NCBI RefSeq assembly: GCF_000597865.1 | Contig: NZ_CP007452.1 | Coordinates: 1,371,183 to 1,435,182, forward strand | Origin: Peptoclostridium acidaminophilum DSM 3953 | Lineage (GTDB): Bacteria > Bacillota > Clostridia > Peptostreptococcales > Peptostreptococcaceae | DNA length: 64,000 nucleotides | Direction of reading: 5' to 3' | Part shown: positions 16,265 through 25,372 of the stretch, one piece after another | Numbering within the stretch: the first letter of the stretch is position 1 | Layout of the letters: every line of letters starts with the position of its first letter | The notes under the pieces: model-generated | The model's input: only the letters and a program-made list of their open reading frames with translations | Database searches by the model: none | Told to the model about the DNA's origin: nothing | Translations under genes and position numbers: made by a program

Positions 16265-18022
16265 TTAGTATTTTCTCAGCTCGTTTTCTATGCCGAGTAT
16301 TTGCATTCCTATTTTCAGGAGCTCTTTTTCCTTTTCTTCGCAGTATCCACTGCCCAGCTGCAACTGCAGGTGTTGTTGAATCTCTTTAAGCCTTTCACTC
16401 TGCTTTTTCAAGGAATTTTTCTTCACTCTGCGAATAAGGCTTTCAAGTTCATTTTCATCAGTAGAAACCTCTCCGCCAAGACTCATAGCCTCTGCTTCAA
16501 TATCATCTAAAGCAATCTTGTTTTTTATCTTTTCAAAAATATCCCTGTTCAGGCCGCTTTGAAAATCCTCCACTTCAAGCTTTGCAATTATTTCAGCCTT
16601 GAGACTTTCTTTTTGGGCGGCAATACAAAGCAGTTTTTTTTCTGCGATGTCCAGGCCGTCCTTTATCGTGTCCAACCTGTCGCTGGTCTTTGCCTTCTCA
16701 ACAGCTACAACATTAAACTGTTTTGTGCTGAAATACTTGCCATAGACCTGTTTACCCAAGGCGCTAACAGATATTCCGGTTTCACTTGAGACTTTCTTAA
16801 GATAGTGCTCCACTTCAACAGGACTATCCAAATCTTTCAGTATTTTAGAAACCTCCTTGCAGAAATTAATCTTGCCTTCATCGGTTTCAATATCATTCGC
16901 CCGTTTTATCTCATCTATTTTAAACTGTACAAAGGGCATGGCTGTTTCGATTGCTTTATGGAAGCTGTCTGCTCCGTTTTTCCTTATGAAGTCGTCAGGA
17001 TCCTTGCTGCCTGCCAAGTCTAGCACTTTGACGTCTATTCCTTTGGAACTCAGTATGTCTATTCCTCTTAGCGTTGCCGCCACGCCGGCTTCATCGCTGT
17101 CGAAGGCTATAATGACCTTGTCAGTAAACCGTTTAACCAGGCCTGCCTGGTCGGCTGTCAAAGCCGTACCAAGTGGTGCGACTGCGTTTTTTATTCCATA
17201 TTGATGGAGCGCTATTACGTCCATGTAACCTTCAACTATAATAAGCGGAATTTCTCTTGAAGCTATGCTTTTCTTTGCGAAGTTGATGGCATATAAATTT
17301 TTACTTTTGCTGAACGTTACGGTTTCCGGCGAATTCAGGTATTTCGGAAGTGAATTGTCAAGGACTCTGCCACCAAAGCCTATCACATTCCCTGTATGGT
17401 CGAATATCGGAAACATCACCCTGTTTACAAACCTGTCCCTTATTCCATCCTTGCTTTTCTTTTCTGTTACAAGTCCTGCCTTTAACAAGTCTTCCTCGCT
17501 GTAACCCATGCCAAGCAAATGCTTTGCCAGATTGTCCCATGCATCGCCAGAATACCCCAGGCCGAATATCCTGATGGTCTTAGAGTCCAGGCCTCGCTTT
17601 GACAAGTATTCCTGCGCCTGGTTTTTTCCAGTCCACAGCAGCTTGAAAAAATATCGTGCAGCCTCCACATTTATGTGTTCATATCTTTTTCTTTGGTTTA
17701 TCTTTTCATTCATCTCCGGATCAATTTCCCGAACAATTTCTATCCCGGCTTTTTTTGCCAGTATTTCAAGCGCTTCTTTGAATTCCACGTTTTCCATCTT
17801 CATTACAAACTTTATGACATCGCCGCCTTCACCGCAGCCAAAACACTTGTACATCTGCTTTGAAGGACTGACAATGAAAGAAGGCGTTTTTTCTCCGTGG
17901 AAAGGGCATCTTGCCTTGAAATTCGTACCCGCCCTATGCAAATCCACATATTCAGAAACAATCTGGACTATGTCGCTTTTTTCTTTTATTTCATCAATAA
18001 AATCTTCTGCAAAATAGTTCAT
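16265..18022 (-). CDS. dnaG: DNA primase DnaG
   Basis: DnaG synthesises RNA primers at the replication fork with the DnaB/C helicase. The 585-residue protein has the CHC2 zinc finger (Cys39, His42, Cys60, Cys63), the primase core, the TOPRIM motifs [16 protein letters not shown] and [10 protein letters not shown], and a helical C-terminal helicase-binding region. The start at 18022 ([15 protein letters not shown]) matches the family. The open frame runs another 52 codons upstream, but those codons overlap the promoter and have no ribosome site. A GGAG lies 9 nt before the chosen ATG. Confidence 0.96.
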   Translation of the reverse strand: MNYFAEDFIDEIKEKSDIVQIVSEYVDLHRAGTNFKARCPFHGEKTPSFIVSPSKQMYKCFGCGEGGDVIKFVMKMENVEFKEALEILAKKAGIEIVREIDPEMNEKINQRKRYEHINVEAARYFFKLLWTGKNQAQEYLSKRGLDSKTIRIFGLGYSGDAWDNLAKHLLGMGYSEEDLLKAGLVTEKKSKDGIRDRFVNRVMFPIFDHTGNVIGFGGRVLDNSLPKYLNSPETVTFSKSKNLYAINFAKKSIASREIPLIIVEGYMDVIALHQYGIKNAVAPLGTALTADQAGLVKRFTDKVIIAFDSDEAGVAATLRGIDILSSKGIDVKVLDLAGSKDPDDFIRKNGADSFHKAIETAMPFVQFKIDEIKRANDIETDEGKINFCKEVSKILKDLDSPVEVEHYLKKVSSETGISVSALGKQVYGKYFSTKQFNVVAVEKAKTSDRLDTIKDGLDIAEKKLLCIAAQKESLKAEIIAKLEVEDFQSGLNRDIFEKIKNKIALDDIEAEAMSLGGEVSTDENELESLIRRVKKNSLKKQSERLKEIQQHLQLQLGSGYCEEKEKELLKIGMQILGIENELRKY

Positions 18023-18076
18023 CCCCACCATCTCCAAACAGGCAATACTACGCGCATTGTAAAATCCCATCATTAG

Positions 18077-18104
18077 ATTATACCACCAAAACAACAAAAG
18101 TCCA
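18077..18104 (-). promoter_or_regulatory. dnaG-rpoD promoter
   Basis: The minus strand carries an extended -10 TGGTATAAT (TATAAT at plus 18077-18082) with TGGACT 16 bp upstream (plus 18099-18104). It gives a leader of about 50 nt before dnaG and lies in the 155-bp gap after the dnaJ-like gene. Confidence 0.55.
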
Positions 18105-18177
18105 CATTTTTTATTTACCAGAGTCAATTTCAGCTTTTTCTTCAAGCGTATCGCTGCATATCTCTCTGCTGCCGGCA

Positions 18178-19125
18178 CTATCTGCTCTCCGGCTTTGTCA
18201 TCGTAGTTTTCATAAGACTCTCGTACAGGCTCCTTTGCTCCTGTGTCAAAATTTTCGGATTGACGATTTTAAGATTTATATAGAGATCACCCTCGTTTCC
18301 CTTCATGTCCTTGTAGCCTAGTTTTTTTAGCCTCAAACGCTCGTCGGTCTGCGAATCTGAAGGCACGTTAACCTTTATTTTCCTCCCCAGTATGCTGAGT
18401 GTAATGCTGGCGCCAAACGCCGCCTGCCAGGGGTAGAGCTTGACATCCTTTATCAGGTCTATCCCATTGAGCCTTAAGTCGGCTTCGTCAGCTATGTCCA
18501 CGGTTACATATATGTCCATATCCTCGTTTATGGCTTCGCTCCCTGCTTTTTTGGATATCTTTATTTTTTTCCCGCTTGTAATGCCTGCCGGTATGTTAAA
18601 CGATATAGTCCTTTCGCCTGCCGCATCCTTGATTTTGATATTTTTTTGGACTCCGCTGTATGCCTCTGCTATGCTTATATGAGCAGTCAGCTCAACTTGC
18701 CTTCTGGACTTTTTTTGTTCGCTTCGCAAATGGCTTCTGTCTGTTCCCATATCACCTCTGTGCGACCTGAAAAAACCGGAATCTCCAAAAAACATATCGA
18801 AAAAATCGCTAAAATCACTCTGCTCTGCAGTTGTTCTCGTGTATGTCCTTTCCCAGCCGCCAAAGCCAAAGCTTGACGGGTCAAATTCGGTTTCACCCCT
18901 AAAGTCATAGCCTTTGCTAATCGAGTCGTACTGCTTCCGCTTGGCTTCATCCCCGAGCACTTCGTAGGCTTCGTTTATCTCCTTGAATTTTTCCTCTGCT
19001 TCCTTGTTTCCGGGATTCTTGTCAGGGTGATACAGTTTCGCAAGCTTCCTGTATGTCTTTTTTATCTCTTGCGCCCCTGCCGATTTGTCGACACCCAATA
19101 TGGCATAGTAGTCTTTATACTTCAT
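18178..19125 (-). CDS. DnaJ-class co-chaperone, CbpA type
   Basis: J-domain protein of 315 residues. The J domain (residues 3-68) has the DnaK-stimulating HPD at 33-35. A Gly/Phe-rich linker follows ([10 protein letters not shown]), then two C-terminal beta domains ending in [19 protein letters not shown]. The cysteine-rich zinc domain of true DnaJ is absent, so this is a CbpA/class II type. It delivers unfolded clients to DnaK. The ATG at 19125 is chosen because GGGGGCGAG precedes it. It stands apart from any dnaK operon and precedes dnaG on the same strand. Confidence 0.9.
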   Translation of the reverse strand: MKYKDYYAILGVDKSAGAQEIKKTYRKLAKLYHPDKNPGNKEAEEKFKEINEAYEVLGDEAKRKQYDSISKGYDFRGETEFDPSSFGFGGWERTYTRTTAEQSDFSDFFDMFFGDSGFFRSHRGDMGTDRSHLRSEQKKSRRQVELTAHISIAEAYSGVQKNIKIKDAAGERTISFNIPAGITSGKKIKISKKAGSEAINEDMDIYVTVDIADEADLRLNGIDLIKDVKLYPWQAAFGASITLSILGRKIKVNVPSDSQTDERLRLKKLGYKDMKGNEGDLYINLKIVNPKILTQEQRSLYESLMKTTMTKPESR

Positions 19126-19220
19126 CCAGTCTCGCCCCCTGTAATTCAACAAACAAGTATAGCTTAGTTATACCCATAAGAGACTCCCTAACCACCATCT
19201 CAGGCTTCCTTAAATAAAAA

Positions 19221-19278
19221 ACTCCCAGCTCATTGCATGGTCGTATATTTTCCAACCTGCACTTGTTAAGCTGTGAGT
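19221..19278 (-). terminator. Terminator of the GlnL-like regulator gene
   Basis: ACTC(A)CAGCT / AGCTG(G)GAGT pair across a 38-nt loop, followed on the minus strand by TTTTTTATTT. It starts about 25 bp after the regulator stop. Confidence 0.65.
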
Positions 19279-19302
19279 CTATTTATCTGCATGTTTATCT
19301 AG

Positions 19303-20139
19303 CTATCTTGTTGAATAAAATATCATACCGTCGATAAATTTTTTAAGGCTTATTTTCCCTCCCTTTGGAGCTTTGCCTCGTATAAAGTCCATCTCTTTTT
19401 TGACCTGCTCAAAATTGTAGAGCCCATTGGAATATTCCGTGAATACGTCGTTCATGTAGTCCTCAATGCCAATGTTGGCTATGTTTACCATGCCCAATAT
19501 GGCTGTTCTTCTGATTCTTTGTTCCATGGATTTGGGATTGTCTGTGAATCTGGCACAAAGCTCCTTTATTGTATAATCTGCCATGCTCTTATTTGAATCA
19601 ATAAGGAATTTCACAACATTTATAATGTCAATGCTTCCTATCTCACCCATTATGCCTATGCTCTTCATTATCTCCTTGATGGAGCTATCAGCATCCATGC
19701 GCTGCGCGGGTTCCTGCTTAAAAGTGCCTCCCCCTCCGAAAATCTTTTGTATCTGGTTGAACGCATTGCTCATTTCAAGCTGACTCCTGATCTTGCCGAT
19801 TATATTCTCAACTTCTATTGCATTTACAGGTTTATATACGTAATATTCCACACCGTTTTCATAAGCCTTCGCAATCATGTCCTTTGAAGATACCTGCGAA
19901 ATCATAATAAACTGCACCTGAGGCATAGTCTTTTTTACCTCGCCTACAAGTGTTATTCCATCCTTACCCGGCATAAGCAGGTCTACAAGTACAAGGTCAG
20001 GCATGAGCAATTTTATATCCTCGATAGCGTCAGTGCCGTTTTGTGCGTATCCTATGACATTCCCAAGCTCCCTGTCCTCTACTATTTTTTTTAATATTCT
20101 TATTACGTTTATATCATCTTCAACTATGAATATCTTCAA
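19303..20139 (-). CDS. Response regulator of the YcbB/GlnL family
   Basis: An N-terminal receiver domain (acidic EDD at 7-9, phospho-acceptor Asp53 in VLVDLLMPG, Lys103 in YVYKPV) is joined to a C-terminal YcbB-type DNA-binding domain (residues about 155-278, including CARFTDNPKSMEQRIRRTAILG). In Bacillus subtilis the equivalent GlnL, with GlnK, activates glutaminase and glutamine transport genes. The TTG start overlaps the kinase stop by 4 bp (TTGA), so the pair is translationally coupled. The target here is unknown; the closest transporter genes are a PfoR-like IIC protein and an amino-acid ABC transporter. Confidence 0.88.
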   Translation of the reverse strand: MKIFIVEDDINVIRILKKIVEDRELGNVIGYAQNGTDAIEDIKLLMPDLVLVDLLMPGKDGITLVGEVKKTMPQVQFIMISQVSSKDMIAKAYENGVEYYVYKPVNAIEVENIIGKIRSQLEMSNAFNQIQKIFGGGGTFKQEPAQRMDADSSIKEIMKSIGIMGEIGSIDIINVVKFLIDSNKSMADYTIKELCARFTDNPKSMEQRIRRTAILGMVNIANIGIEDYMNDVFTEYSNGLYNFEQVKKEMDFIRGKAPKGGKISLKKFIDGMIFYSTR

Positions 20140-21413
20140 TTTGAACCCACCTCCAAAATGTTTTTAGGTATTGAAACCTTAAATACAGTGCCTTGTCCTT
20201 CCTTTGAATCCACATCTATTCTGCCCATTAGCTGCTTTTCGACAATCTCTTTGACAAGGCAAAGCCCAAGCCCCCTGTTTATCTGCCCTGTATCGTAGTC
20301 AATCTTGGTCGAAAAACCAGCCGAATATATATGAGCAATATCCTCAGCGCTTATTCCGCAGCCATTGTCTGTCACGCTAAAAACCTGCTCCGTTTCACTT
20401 TCCCTCTGGTTGAATACTATCTTGCCATTGCCTGCGCTGTCTATTGCCTCCATGGCATTCACTATGAGATTTCTCAGTATGGACATGAGCTGATAGTGCT
20501 TTTCTGTATAGAAATTGCTTTCATGGTGGAACTCCAACGTCAGTTTGTGGCCTTTCATTCTCGCCTCTGTAAGCATGCTGTCTTTAAGTATCTTTATTAT
20601 ATCCTTTAGATTCATGCCGGGGTCATTGAGCTTGTTTTCTATTATCTCCTCTACCCCCCTGAATATGAGACCGTATTCCTTTTTAATCTCATGAACATCC
20701 TTGGCTATGTTTACCGAAATTTCCGCCCAGCTGTCCCTATCCTTTTCGCTTGATATCTTACCAAAGAGCGAGTATGCATTTGACATGACATTTTCAATGT
20801 TGTCCATATTTTTTTCCATCCAGTACATTTCGGTCTTGAGCTGGGATATTATCCAGAGCAGCTTTCTATAGCGCTCCTCGTGATTCTGCTTAAGCACCAG
20901 CAGCCTGTAGTATTTAAGCGCCACAATTATCGCACATACGGCAAGCGCCCTTCCAACTGCCACAAGCATCAGCCAGCCTGCAATCTCAAACTTGGGTTCT
21001 AAAAGCTCCCAATTTATTCTGATATACAGCTCTATCAAGTTTGAAAAAAAATCGCATATAACGAGATTAATAAACAGCCTCTTCATCCGCAAGACGGAGT
21101 TGGCATCGTTCATCAGATGATAGAGCATGCCGTATGCTACATAAAAAAATGTTTCTGGAAAATAGGAATCCACCGCAGACATGTAATCCCCGTTGTTTAG
21201 TGCAAAAATACCTATCCTCAGCATATAAACGAATATCGCCGCAAGTAATCCGGTTTGTGAAGGATTTATGCTCTCAAACAGATATAGAAGAACCGGGAAC
21301 ATTATTATTCCGAATGAAATTTTAAAATCTGATACAAAAAGATTGATATAAATTTGCGATGCCAGGGCTACAATGGCAGCAACCGTTACCATCCGCTTAA
21401 TATTTTCAAACAC
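20136..21413 (-). CDS. Sensor histidine kinase, GlnK/YcbA-like
   Basis: A membrane sensor kinase of about 425 residues. The N-terminal third carries several hydrophobic segments and no large extracellular domain. A coiled segment follows (QLKTEMYWMEKNMDNIENVM). The phospho-accepting region IAKDVHEIKKEYG and a GHKL ATPase with N box ILRNLIVNAMEAI, VTDNGCGI and NRGLGLCLVKEIV complete it. The GTG at 21413 is preferred because GGAGG lies 8 nt upstream; an ATG 17 codons further up has no ribosome site. Co-transcribed with the YcbB-type regulator, it is probably a metabolite-sensing system. Confidence 0.87.
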   Translation of the reverse strand: MFENIKRMVTVAAIVALASQIYINLFVSDFKISFGIIMFPVLLYLFESINPSQTGLLAAIFVYMLRIGIFALNNGDYMSAVDSYFPETFFYVAYGMLYHLMNDANSVLRMKRLFINLVICDFFSNLIELYIRINWELLEPKFEIAGWLMLVAVGRALAVCAIIVALKYYRLLVLKQNHEERYRKLLWIISQLKTEMYWMEKNMDNIENVMSNAYSLFGKISSEKDRDSWAEISVNIAKDVHEIKKEYGLIFRGVEEIIENKLNDPGMNLKDIIKILKDSMLTEARMKGHKLTLEFHHESNFYTEKHYQLMSILRNLIVNAMEAIDSAGNGKIVFNQRESETEQVFSVTDNGCGISAEDIAHIYSAGFSTKIDYDTGQINRGLGLCLVKEIVEKQLMGRIDVDSKEGQGTVFKVSIPKNILEVGSN

Positions 21414-21486
21414 TTCTACCGCCTCCAAAATCAGCTGTGCGCTCCACAAAAAGCACATATGCATAATAATTATAATACAAGAAGAG

Positions 21487-21506
21487 CTTTAAAGCATACT
21501 TTAAAG
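21487..21506. promoter_or_regulatory. Tandem CTTTAAAG octamers before the kinase gene
   Basis: Two self-palindromic CTTTAAAG octamers (21487-21494 and 21499-21506), 12 bp apart, sit just upstream of a TATAAT (minus strand, around plus 21470) in the promoter region of the two-component operon. They could be a binding site for the regulator itself. They may also be chance AT-rich sequence. Confidence 0.3.
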
Positions 21507-21508
21507 TG

Positions 21509-21563
21509 AAAAAGCAGGAATTAAATTGGCATTTATTATATTGCCAATTAATCCTGCTTTTTT
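21509..21563 (-). terminator. Terminator of the PfoR-like gene
   Basis: A long stem pairs AAAAAGCAGGATTAATTGGCA with its near-perfect complement, with one bulged base and a short AT loop. It ends in T5 and lies 58 bp after the PfoR-like stop. It separates that gene from the kinase operon. Confidence 0.88.
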
Positions 21564-21620
21564 ATATGTGGTTTATGTGTCGATCCCTAGTGTGTGATTT
21601 ATGTTTTTAAATAATTGATG

Positions 21621-22670
21621 TTATATGGCAATTTGCTCGTTTTCCGGAAGCTCGACTAGAGCAGTAGTTTCCAGGCTTTTTTTCTTGAAAACAAGTTTGT
21701 ACAGAGTGCTTCCTACAAGTCCGCCCACTATACCACCTACCATTGCCAGGCCCAGAGCCTTGACTACGAGTATCGGATCATTGAATGCAAAGGGCGCCAG
21801 AAGACCCGGTATAGGTGATGCTGTTCCCGGAGCATTGTTGACTATTCCAAAATACGCTCCTGCCATACCAGCCAAACCTCCGCCCAAGAAGTTCGAGCCG
21901 AATATAGGTATTGGGTTTTTAACTATTATATCTGCCTGTGTAAGAGGCTCAAGCATAACTGCTATGACATTTCCCTTGCTTCCAAATTTAAGTCTGTTGA
22001 ATACAATCCCGTTTGTGAAAGATCCTCCAAAACAAGCTATTGCCGCTATGCCCATTGGAAATCCTTTGAGTCCTAGCATTGCAGTAAGAGCCATAGAGCT
22101 TATAGGCGATGTACATATCATCTTCATCATTCCGCCAAGCAGGAATCCCATAAGCAAAGGTGACTGTTCCGCCGCAACAATTATCATATCTCCAAGACTT
22201 GCCATTGTTCCGTCCACAACAGGAGCTACGCCTGAAGCTATGAGTCTTGAAAGTGGAGCCAATACAAGAACGCCGGCTATAAGGTCAATTCCCTCAGGAA
22301 GCCATTTTTCAAGCTTAGGCGCCACAAAGCTAAGCAAATATCCAGCTATAAAGCCCGGCAGTATTCCTATTCCAAGCAGAGAAGCACCTATTGCCATAGC
22401 ATATACCGGGCTTACACCCAGGTTCATAGAAACCAGTATTCCCGCCGCAACGCCGCCAAGACTGCCTGCCGCCGTTCCCACTTCTCCAAGGAAGCTTATT
22501 CCTATGAAGTCTCCGAAAATATACTTGTGTATAGCCTCTACAAGAAAGCTGGCGACTGCCGCGTTTGCCATGCCGCCCATTGCAAGTTGTCCTTTTGGCG
22601 CTTTGAAGCTGAATACCGAAAACAGCGCCAATGTAAGTAATAATAAGCTCATCCCTTTTACAATTTCCAT
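21621..22670 (-). CDS. PTS transporter subunit IIC, PfoR-like
   Basis: A 349-residue polytopic membrane protein with about 9-10 hydrophobic segments and glycine-rich loops (FLGEVGTAAGSLGGVAAG, GFLLGGMMKMICTSPISSMAL, IPIFGSNFLGGGLAGMAGAY). This is the IIC-like family that includes PfoR of Clostridium perfringens, named for an effect on perfringolysin expression. The transported compound is unknown. No IIA or IIB partner is in the window, so general or remote PTS proteins would be needed if it really is a PTS permease. The start has GGGAGG upstream. Two cre-like boxes precede it, suggesting carbon catabolite control. Confidence 0.85.
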   Translation of the reverse strand: MEIVKGMSLLLLTLALFSVFSFKAPKGQLAMGGMANAAVASFLVEAIHKYIFGDFIGISFLGEVGTAAGSLGGVAAGILVSMNLGVSPVYAMAIGASLLGIGILPGFIAGYLLSFVAPKLEKWLPEGIDLIAGVLVLAPLSRLIASGVAPVVDGTMASLGDMIIVAAEQSPLLMGFLLGGMMKMICTSPISSMALTAMLGLKGFPMGIAAIACFGGSFTNGIVFNRLKFGSKGNVIAVMLEPLTQADIIVKNPIPIFGSNFLGGGLAGMAGAYFGIVNNAPGTASPIPGLLAPFAFNDPILVVKALGLAMVGGIVGGLVGSTLYKLVFKKKSLETTALVELPENEQIAI

Positions 22671-22713
22671 TTTGTTACCTCCCGATTAAATATCTTTTGA
22701 AGTTTGCATGAGC

Positions 22714-22729
22714 AGAAAAACGTTTTCTC
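22714..22729. promoter_or_regulatory. cre-like site 1 upstream of the PfoR-like gene
   Basis: AGAAAAACGTTTTCTC, a palindrome closely resembling the CcpA site described in Clostridioides difficile (RRGAAAANGTTTTCWW), 44 bp before the start codon. The position near the start would fit roadblock or promoter repression. Confidence 0.5.
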
Positions 22730-22792
22730 AGACTTTAAAAAAATAGGTTAGTTCTCAAATCACTTTTTCTAATTACACTTAAGCTTGCGCAA

Positions 22793-22808
22793 CCGAAAAC
22801 GTTTTCTT
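22793..22808. promoter_or_regulatory. cre-like site 2 upstream of the PfoR-like gene
   Basis: CCGAAAACGTTTTCTT contains a perfect GAAAACGTTTTC dyad, 79 bp upstream of site 1. Only the first two bases deviate from the C. difficile CcpA consensus. Two such sites in one leader make chance unlikely. A LacI-family regulator other than CcpA could also bind. Confidence 0.5.
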
Positions 22809-22927
22809 GAACTCTACAAGTCCGGAATCACTTATCACTCATGCTTATGTTAAGATACTACATCCTCAGGTACAAAAAAACTCAACATACTTCAAATAAT
22901 CAATTATTTTTTTCTGAAAAACCAAAA

Positions 22928-22957
22928 AAATCCGGACATATTGATGTTTCCGGATTT
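22928..22957 (-). terminator. Terminator of the flavin reductase gene
   Basis: AAATCCGGA / TCCGGATTT with a 12-nt loop and a T7 run on the minus strand, about 27 bp after the stop. Confidence 0.85.
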
Positions 22958-22984
22958 TTGAGGCTTAATATATTTATTTTGCTG

Positions 22985-23557
22985 TTATTCCATGAATTTT
23001 TTGCCTGCAGAAAAAGCATCTGCAGCCTTAACTCCAAATTTCAGGTAGTGCCTTATCTCAGGAGTAAAAAGAACAGGATCTATCTTGACTATGTCCGGCT
23101 GTCCGTTTTCATCAAGGCAATCCTGCCTTATCTTCACATCAACGATTTCACCAATGAGCTGAATGTGTACGCCTATTTCGACAATCTGGTGAAGCCTGCA
23201 TTCTATGGCTACGGGGAACTCGTCTATGTAAGGCGCATCTACAAACTCACCTTTTACAGGCGTGAGTCCTGTTTTTTCGAATTTGTCAACGTCTCTTCCT
23301 GACACCATTCCAAAGTAGTCTGCCTCCGCAATATGCTCAGATGAAGGCAGGTTTACAGTAAAAGCCTTTTTCTCCACTATGTTGTCATATGTCTTTCTCT
23401 GCGCCCTTATAGAAACACTTATGCATGGCGGATTCGAACTGCATATGCCTCCCCATGCCGCATTCATAGCGTTTGCTTTCCCATTTTCATCATAGCTGCC
23501 TATTATGAAAACAGGTGCCGGATATGCCATTGTCTTTGCTCCAAAGCTCTTCCTCAT
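22985..23557 (-). CDS. Flavin reductase-like (flavoredoxin) FMN-binding protein
   Basis: A 190-residue split-barrel flavin reductase domain. Typical segments are PAPVFIIGSYDENGKANAMNA at about 14-34, PPCISVSIR and FTVNLPS for FMN binding, and a C-terminal DPVLFTPEIRHYLKFG. Such proteins bind FMN and serve as flavoredoxins or as the reductase part of two-component systems in anaerobes. The partner is not evident here. The ATG at 23557 follows GGGGGA by 8 nt; a start 5 codons upstream would bury this site. It is monocistronic. Confidence 0.87.
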   Translation of the reverse strand: MRKSFGAKTMAYPAPVFIIGSYDENGKANAMNAAWGGICSSNPPCISVSIRAQRKTYDNIVEKKAFTVNLPSSEHIAEADYFGMVSGRDVDKFEKTGLTPVKGEFVDAPYIDEFPVAIECRLHQIVEIGVHIQLIGEIVDVKIRQDCLDENGQPDIVKIDPVLFTPEIRHYLKFGVKAADAFSAGKKFME

Positions 23558-23648
23558 AAAAAATTCCCCCATTTATTTATATTAACAACTTTTATAACAA
23601 TTCACTTTTGTGCAACTATTTCAGCTTAACAAAATGTTGCCTGCTACT

Positions 23649-24227
23649 TTAGCGGATTTCAATCTTTACATCTTCAAAGTCCATAGCGCGAAGATAACTT
23701 TCAAGCACCTCTTTTGCCCGCTTGTCGGCCTCTTCCAGAAATCCTCTGTCTAGAGCCTCCTTTTCAACACGGGCTTTTTCATTTGAGAGCAGCTCCAGAA
23801 TGTCATTTGACTCTATTCTGTTAAACAGCGCAGACTTTTCATCGTATATTCTTATGTCTTTTTCATCTATAACGTTGTCCGTTATGCTTGCACCGTCAAT
23901 ATATACAGTTATGCTTTTTCCTTCAACATCAATATCGGCGCTCTCCAAATCTACGCCCGCCTTCATGTAGCCGCCAAATACTATAAGCAGAGACTTTTGC
24001 GTGAAAGGAAGCTCGATATCCCCTATCTTTTTAGAGTCCTCCAACAGCGCTATGTCCTTGTATTCATATTTGAGAACTGCAAGCTCCGAAATACTTGTAA
24101 TCCGTTCTCTTACAATGTCTGATTTCATATCGTCCTTTTGTGTGACGAAGTCTGTGATTGCATAAACGCCAATCAATAGTGCGATTATAGTTGCGGCTAT
24201 AACCAGTTTGCGACTGCTCTTATTCAT
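23649..24227 (-). CDS. DUF4230 domain-containing membrane-anchored protein
   Basis: A 192-residue protein with one N-terminal membrane segment (LVIAATIIALLIGVYAITDFV, residues about 8-28) and an exported domain. It belongs to DUF4230 by its ISELAVLKYEYKDI opening, the FGGYMKAGVDLESADIDVEGKSITVYI core, and a helical tail (KARVEKEALDRGFLEEADKRAKEVL). The function is unknown; family members are envelope proteins in many Firmicutes. The start is uncertain by a few codons because GGAGGGAG is 11 nt from the chosen ATG. It is divergent from the amino-acid ABC operon. Confidence 0.78.
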   Translation of the reverse strand: MNKSSRKLVIAATIIALLIGVYAITDFVTQKDDMKSDIVRERITSISELAVLKYEYKDIALLEDSKKIGDIELPFTQKSLLIVFGGYMKAGVDLESADIDVEGKSITVYIDGASITDNVIDEKDIRIYDEKSALFNRIESNDILELLSNEKARVEKEALDRGFLEEADKRAKEVLESYLRAMDFEDVKIEIR

Positions 24228-24481
24228 CTTCTTAAAAACTCCCTCCGCCTGCAATGAATCCGGTTTTGTCTACGCCTGCCATGATTGTTTCATATACTAT
24301 TTTACAGCAATATTGGCATTTCCGCCACACATTAGCTGTAATCGAAATAAGGCCGTTTTCTCTTTATTCAATCATGCTAATACCCTGCATTTCACCGTGA
24401 ATTTTACTCTGTTTCTCTGCCAGCTATAGGGGTATTAATAAAATGTTTCAATTCAAGCAATTAACAAAAGGGGGATCTAAT

Positions 24482-25315
24482 ATGAAGAAACTGGTTTCGA
24501 TTAGCCTGTGTGTGATTCTTTTGATTGCGACTTTTGCTTTCACAGGCTGTTCCCAGAAAAACACCACGCCAAATCAAGGTGACGAAAAAGAACTTGTTGT
24601 CGGAATGGAGCTGGCATACCCTCCGTTTGAAATGACGGATCAAAAAGGAAATCCCACAGGAATAAGTGTGGATTTGGCTTATGCGCTCGGAGAATATCTA
24701 GGCAGGGATGTAAGGATTGAAAACATGGCCTATAACGGCCTTATTCCTTCTCTTATGACAGGCAAAATAGACATCATACTCTCTTCAATGACTGTAACTG
24801 ATGAGAGGAAAGAGTCTATAGATTTTTCAGACCCTTATGCAAAAGCTTATCTGTCTTTGCTTATAAACAAAAAATCGCCAGTTCAAAAGTTCGAAGATCT
24901 TAACGTTGAAGGCAGAAAGATTGCAGTAAAGAAAGGGACCACCGGCCACATATACGCCGAAAAAAATCTGCCCAACTGTGAAATAATGGTTTTCGACAAG
25001 GAAAGCGCATGTGTGCTTGAGGTTGTACAGGGCAAGGCTGATGCTTTCATGTACGACCAGATGACAATATACAAGAACTGGAAGCAGAATCCCGATGCTA
25101 CGCGGGCTTTGCTTGCACCGTTCCAGGAGGAGCTTGAATACTGGGGCATAGGTCTTAGAAAAGACGACACGCAGCTCAAAGAGCAGATAAATGCTTTCCT
25201 GAAGGAGTACAAGGAAAACGGAGGATTTGACGAGCTTTCAGTGAAATATCTTGCAGAACAGAAAAAAACATTCGATGAGCTTGGAATACCATTCTTCTTC
25301 GATATAGAAAAATAG
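24482..25315 (+). CDS. Amino-acid ABC transporter substrate-binding lipoprotein
   Basis: Periplasmic-type binding protein family 3 (SBP_bac_3), 277 residues. A type II signal peptide ends in the lipobox FTGC (lipidated Cys23), so the protein is anchored to the outer face of the membrane. The VGMELAYPPFEMTD opening, YNGLIPSLMTGKIDIILSSMTVT and IAVKKGTTGHIYAEK are typical of polar or general amino-acid binders. The ligand cannot be assigned. GGGGG lies 7 nt before the ATG at 24482. It is the first gene of a three-gene operon with the permease and ATPase. Confidence 0.93.
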   Translation: MKKLVSISLCVILLIATFAFTGCSQKNTTPNQGDEKELVVGMELAYPPFEMTDQKGNPTGISVDLAYALGEYLGRDVRIENMAYNGLIPSLMTGKIDIILSSMTVTDERKESIDFSDPYAKAYLSLLINKKSPVQKFEDLNVEGRKIAVKKGTTGHIYAEKNLPNCEIMVFDKESACVLEVVQGKADAFMYDQMTIYKNWKQNPDATRALLAPFQEELEYWGIGLRKDDTQLKEQINAFLKEYKENGGFDELSVKYLAEQKKTFDELGIPFFFDIEK

Positions 25316-25372
25316 AATTTGCAAATCTTGCAGTTGTGGATTTAGCCTAAAAAAATCAGGAGTTATAATAAT

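Noticed and set aside
16265-18178. DnaG with 52 extra N-terminal residues
   Set aside because: The extra codons cover the predicted promoter and have no family counterpart; the zinc-finger spacing fits the start at 18022.
21625-22689. 354-codon open frame on the plus strand opposite the PfoR-like gene
   Set aside because: It is the complement of a hydrophobic, Gly/Ala-rich gene; it has no ribosome site, low-complexity Pro/Ser/Ile composition and no recognisable family.
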